A stretch of 64,000 nucleotides of DNA, from positions 9,615,001-9,679,000 of the forward strand of contig NC_065888.1 of assembly GCF_905147045.1 (NCBI RefSeq), given 5' to 3'. Positions 60,576-64,000 of this stretch are shown here, one piece after another (position 1 is the first letter of the stretch; every line of letters begins with the position of its first letter). Under the pieces are notes generated by a model, which was given only the letters and a program-made list of their open reading frames with translations, was not told the DNA's origin and searched no databases. Source of the stretch: Nymphalis io (lineage: Eukaryota > Arthropoda > Insecta > Lepidoptera > Nymphalidae). Made by a program: the position numbers and the translations under genes.

Positions 60576-60610
60576 ATATTGTATTAATCCAGACAAGATT
60601 AATACAATAT
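60576..60610. repeat. Perfect 14-bp hairpin, 7-nt loop
   Basis: Arms ATATTGTATTAATC (60576-60589) and its exact complement (60597-60610) flank CAGACAA. It is 340 bp from a similar hairpin at 60195. Confidence 0.93.
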
Positions 60611-61589
60611 GAGTTAAAAAAAATCTTCGAGATTTTCACAGAAGCAAACCGAGCCATAACCAAGAAATAGAATACTTCATATATAAGCAATAAATAATAT
60701 GTGAGGCCTGTACAATTTATGAATACCGTGACAATAAAAAAAAAATTATTTTGAAATGCATCCGCTTACATGTATGTACTACGTGGTTATATGTAATAAA
60801 TATTTTCAATTGGATTATCCATATAATCTTTAATCATTATAACATGTTATGTTTGCCTTTTGCTAAAATTTCCAGTCACCATTAGCGTTTTTTTTATTAT
60901 GTATACCCACATACTGTATAACGTAAACATATATATGAAATAAACAATTTCGTTGTGCCTTTAATGCAGCAATAGTGTAAACACCTATATATAAAATAAA
61001 TAAAATTACCTAGTAATATTACATATTTAATTGCACTGAAGTTTATGAAAAAATAAATAGTTTATTATTAGAAATACTCTTTTATTTTCATTTTATTATA
61101 CTATACTTATAAATATATTAAATGAAAATGAAGTCACTTTCAGTTTCCTACAAGCCAAATTTCAAAGGTTTTTGTGAAGCGAAACATTGAGTGTAAAACT
61201 GGCCACTTATTTCGCTTTGGGTATAAATTTTTACGGCTATTGACTAAACATTTGGGCGGATACTCTGGTCAGTTTAAATAATAAACCAGAAGTACTTAAA
61301 TTTATTGGTAATATCTAAATTACGCGGTAAAACAAGAACAGTAATTAAACTAAAATTAGTCTGTTATTTAATTTTACAGTTGCTGTGCAAGAAATACACA
61401 AGCAGTAAAATAAATGAAGCGAGCAGTAAAGTGGACGAATAGACAGTTAGATCTATGTGCGGTCGTTGGCCACGTATTTATTTAGAAAGAGTTGCGTTAG
61501 ACCTAACAACCTCAGTTAGGTATTTTTATAGCAAAAATATGTCAACCGTGCGAATCAAATGACTTGAAATTCGGTAGATACTTTTAAAT

Positions 61590-61800
61590 ACTTGGTGCAG
61601 GAATCGAACCCGCAACCTCGGTGCGGTTAATGATTGATGATTTTCTCTGACCGATTTTGGCCACGGCGGCCAATCTTAAGAGAGATTAGAAATATTATAG
61701 TGCACAAGTATGTGCACAAATACAGTTGCACTCATTTTCATTATCCGATGGAACGACAATACGACACGACTCCACACGGCTTTCGTGCTGTCCGAGCTAC
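61590..61800 (-). repeat. SINE family D, partial
   Basis: Contains GGCCACGGCGGCCAATCTTA, ATAGTGCACAAGTATGTGCA and ATCCGATGGAACGACAATAC in the same order as the copy at 10690. An adjacent GGAATCGAACCCGCAACC (61601-61618) is B-box-like but may belong to a neighbouring repeat. Confidence 0.65.
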
Positions 61801-61820
61801 GGGAGTTTTGCACAGCACAT

Positions 61821-62108
61821 TTTGTAATTGGTAGGACTTTGTGCGAGACTTTCTGGGTGGGTACCACTCACTCATCAGATATTCTACCGCTAAACAGCAA
61901 TACTTAGTATTGTTGTGTTCCGGCTTAAAAGATGAATGAGCCAGTGTAACTGCAGGCAAAAGGGACATTACATCTTTGTTCCCAAGGTTAGTGGCGCATT
62001 GGCGATATAATATATAATTCTTACATCGCCTATGTCTCTGGGTGGTGGTGACCACTTAACATGGGGTGGAGCATTTGCCCGTCCTCCTACCTATAACATA
62101 AAAAAAAA
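61821..62108 (+). repeat. Family A short interspersed repeat, diverged
   Basis: Head AATTGGTAGGACTTTGTGCG, middle CACTCATCAGATATTCTACC, tail CCTACCTATAACATA plus A run. It abuts a family D fragment on its left. Confidence 0.72.
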
Positions 62109-63298
62109 TCCAACTTAAAGGCTCCGAGCTGCTAAAAAATTTTTGAAAATAGCGCTAGAATAATAACGCTAGAATAATTTTTATATTGAGCAATAGTAAT
62201 TTGAGTTAACAACAAAAATTTAATTTACATAAGTTATAAAAAAATATTAATTGGAACAATGATACTGTAGATGAAAAAGGGGAATTGAAATGTTATTTGA
62301 CGCGCTCTTCGCTATCTGTATACACTTGGTTGCAAGATGTAAATATGATAAAATTTTATCATGGCAAGGCTTGCAATTTTTTAAAACTAAGCTGTAATAA
62401 TTTTGACAAGTAACCTATTGAATCTATTAAAGACTGATTTTTTTTTATATTTTAGCCAACAAAATATATAAATAATTAAGTGATAACGAGCTCGAAGTCA
62501 TCTACGACATATTAACTTTTTCACATTAATCGTAAGTACATACTTTTTTACATTCATGACTATAAAAGGAAATACAATTTTATATTGACATCACCGCTTA
62601 TGATTAATTTATTGTAATACAGCTTACAGTATTGTAGTTACTTATTTGTTTATTTTATCATTGAAATTGTTAAATCAATATAGCTTGCTCTAACGGTAAA
62701 ACTGAGTGGGAGTTGATATGTAGGTTAAATTAATTAAAACCAAATGTTTCGGTTACACTTTAACTGAATTATTTAATAATAATAATAAAAATAAATGAAG
62801 TAATTGGTTTCTTCAAACCGTTTTTAAAATATGAATGACTAACGAAAACTCATCTGAGCCGTTTATTTTGAAAAATTATAGAGATTACAAATGGTGTATC
62901 AATTTGGTTGTAAACTTACAGAATAGACTATAAATAATACATATATCAGTTGATTGATTTACATTTTAATAGCACATACATTTTTGAGCTGCTGTTAAAA
63001 AGAAAGCTACAATGCTGTTTTTAATTTTGAATTATAATTAAAAACTGCTTAAGGTTTTTGTGTGGGAACAATTTAGAAATTCGCATTTCGATTTTGGGTG
63101 GGGAGTGGGATTGACGGGTACGGGGGGGACTTACAACCCCCCTGTGCCACTTCCCCAGCACCAAAACCCATGGTTACCGAGATATTCATGATTAAAGTTT
63201 TGAGGTTTAGTCACCTTGAAAGTATTATTTTCTAATCATTTTAGACTAAAATAGTGTCGAATTAAGGAGGAAGGGTAAGGGCACTAAACTGGTTTGTC

Positions 63299-63357
63299 AT
63301 TGTCTGGATCACTCTAGTTCACCTTTCTATGGATATAACAATAATGATCCAGACAAT
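63299..63357. repeat. Perfect 13-bp inverted repeat with 33-nt spacer
   Basis: Arms ATTGTCTGGATCA (63299-63311) and its exact complement (63345-63357). It lies inside an unassigned stretch (63060-63600) that also has G-rich and C-rich tracts and may be a decayed element. Confidence 0.85.
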
Positions 63358-63617
63358 TATAAGCCCTCCAATGATCCATTTCATGATCATACCATTTTTT
63401 ACTTTTTTAAAATAATAATTAATTATTACACAATGATAAATTATAAAAAAACAAGAGTTAATATTTTAAAAACAAAATCATCATAAATAAGTATTCTAGA
63501 ACTTTAAAAATGGCCAAGAGGTTGGTGACAGAACTGAATTGGCCCATTTCACTAGTCTAAGGCAGAGTAGGTGTCAATGTCAATGAATATGGGGGGGTTA
63601 GCCTCCCCCTTATTAAT

Positions 63618-63770
63618 TGACTTCGAGGAGAAGGTTTGGAGCTTATTCTATTTCCCTACTCCAATGTGGGATGGTGGATACATATGTGGCAGATTTACAT
63701 CTGGTAAATGTAGGTTTCCTCACAATGTTTCACTTCATCACCAAGCATGAGATGAATATATGATAATTGT
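63618..63770 (-). repeat. Family B SINE, diverged fragment
   Basis: Reverse strand: GGAGAAGGTTTGGAGCTTAT, CCAATGTGGGATGGTGGATA and CACCAAGCATGAGATGAAT follow family B order. Both ends are eroded. Confidence 0.65.
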
Positions 63771-64000
63771 AACCTGGTATAATTTGTTTTGAGGATAACA
63801 TTTGACAATGCATTAGAAAGTCTAGATAAATAAAAAAAAAAATAGAAAGTGTATTCTAGTATTCACTCTCACAAATTTTATATGTAACATATTAGACTTC
63901 GATGTATGTCTATTTATTCTTATATACTCCTTCTTTGAGTGGAATAGGCTATAGGTTGAATCATCCTTGTTTTTAAATTACCCAGCTTGACCACATCTTA

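Larger units (their letters stand above)
59241..61589. other. AT-rich intergenic DNA
   Basis: Only the two perfect hairpins stand out. A small GC-richer patch lies at about 60425-60500. Confidence 0.45.
62109..64000. other. Intergenic DNA, right edge
   Basis: AT-rich with a G/C-tract region at 63095-63160 (a G-rich stretch followed by its approximate C-rich complement) and a family B fragment. No gene recognised. Confidence 0.45.

Noticed and set aside
61598..61625. Reverse-strand tRNA-like GGAATCGAACCCGCAACC
   Set aside because: No complete tRNA fold around it; it adjoins a family D SINE fragment.

Overview
AT-rich insect nuclear DNA, almost certainly from a butterfly or moth. The gene structures are animal-type (GT-AG introns), and the interspersed repeats are short families typical of Lepidoptera: tRNA-headed SINEs, a 3'-A-tailed SINE-like family, mariner, hAT and pogo-type elements, and CR1/Jockey-like LINEs. 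Family names are given from general recognition, because no database could be searched.

Three protein-coding genes can be supported. (1) The first coding exon of yorkie (yki/YAP), on the minus strand at 27290-27762. It carries the TEAD-binding region, the 14-3-3 site and the first half of WW domain 1, and it stops at a clean donor inside the WW domain. No later exon was found in the remaining 27 kb to the left, so intron 1 is probably very long and holds the gene-poor left part of the window. (2) A complete five-exon ZAD-C2H2 zinc-finger gene on the plus strand, 30503-33971 (463 aa, eight fingers). (3) A complete eleven-exon nicotinate phosphoribosyltransferase gene (NAPRT) on the plus strand, 40255-57401 (549 aa), whose introns are full of transposable elements. 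All splice phases in (2) and (3) close, and both reading frames run open from ATG to stop.

Layout. 1-27.3 kb: putative yki intron 1, AT-rich, with short GC-rich islands that look like enhancers, alternative promoters or unrecognised exons (11.8-12.4, 13.1-13.8, 15.4-16.7 and 23.7-24.1 kb). It also holds a LINE fragment, a mariner, a pogo-type MITE and SINEs. 27.3-28.1 kb: yki exon 1 and its CpG-rich 5' region. 28.1-30.5 kb: intergenic. 30.5-34.0 kb: zinc-finger gene. 34.0-40.2 kb: intergenic, with a second mariner copy and two decayed LINEs. 40.3-57.4 kb: NAPRT, with a 2-kb LINE of intact reverse-transcriptase frame in intron 4 and many SINE insertions. 57.4-64 kb: downstream DNA with a hAT MITE that has a perfect 8-bp target duplication, perfect hairpins and SINEs.

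The genes do not form one pathway: yki is the Hippo-pathway transcriptional co-activator, the ZAD protein is a probable DNA-binding regulator, and NAPRT makes NAD precursor. No obviously new multi-gene system was seen. The items most worth checking are the unexplained GC-rich islands (especially 23719-24116 and 51309-51790), a GCATGCGT core shared by the promoters of all three genes, and a recurring class of short perfect inverted repeats.
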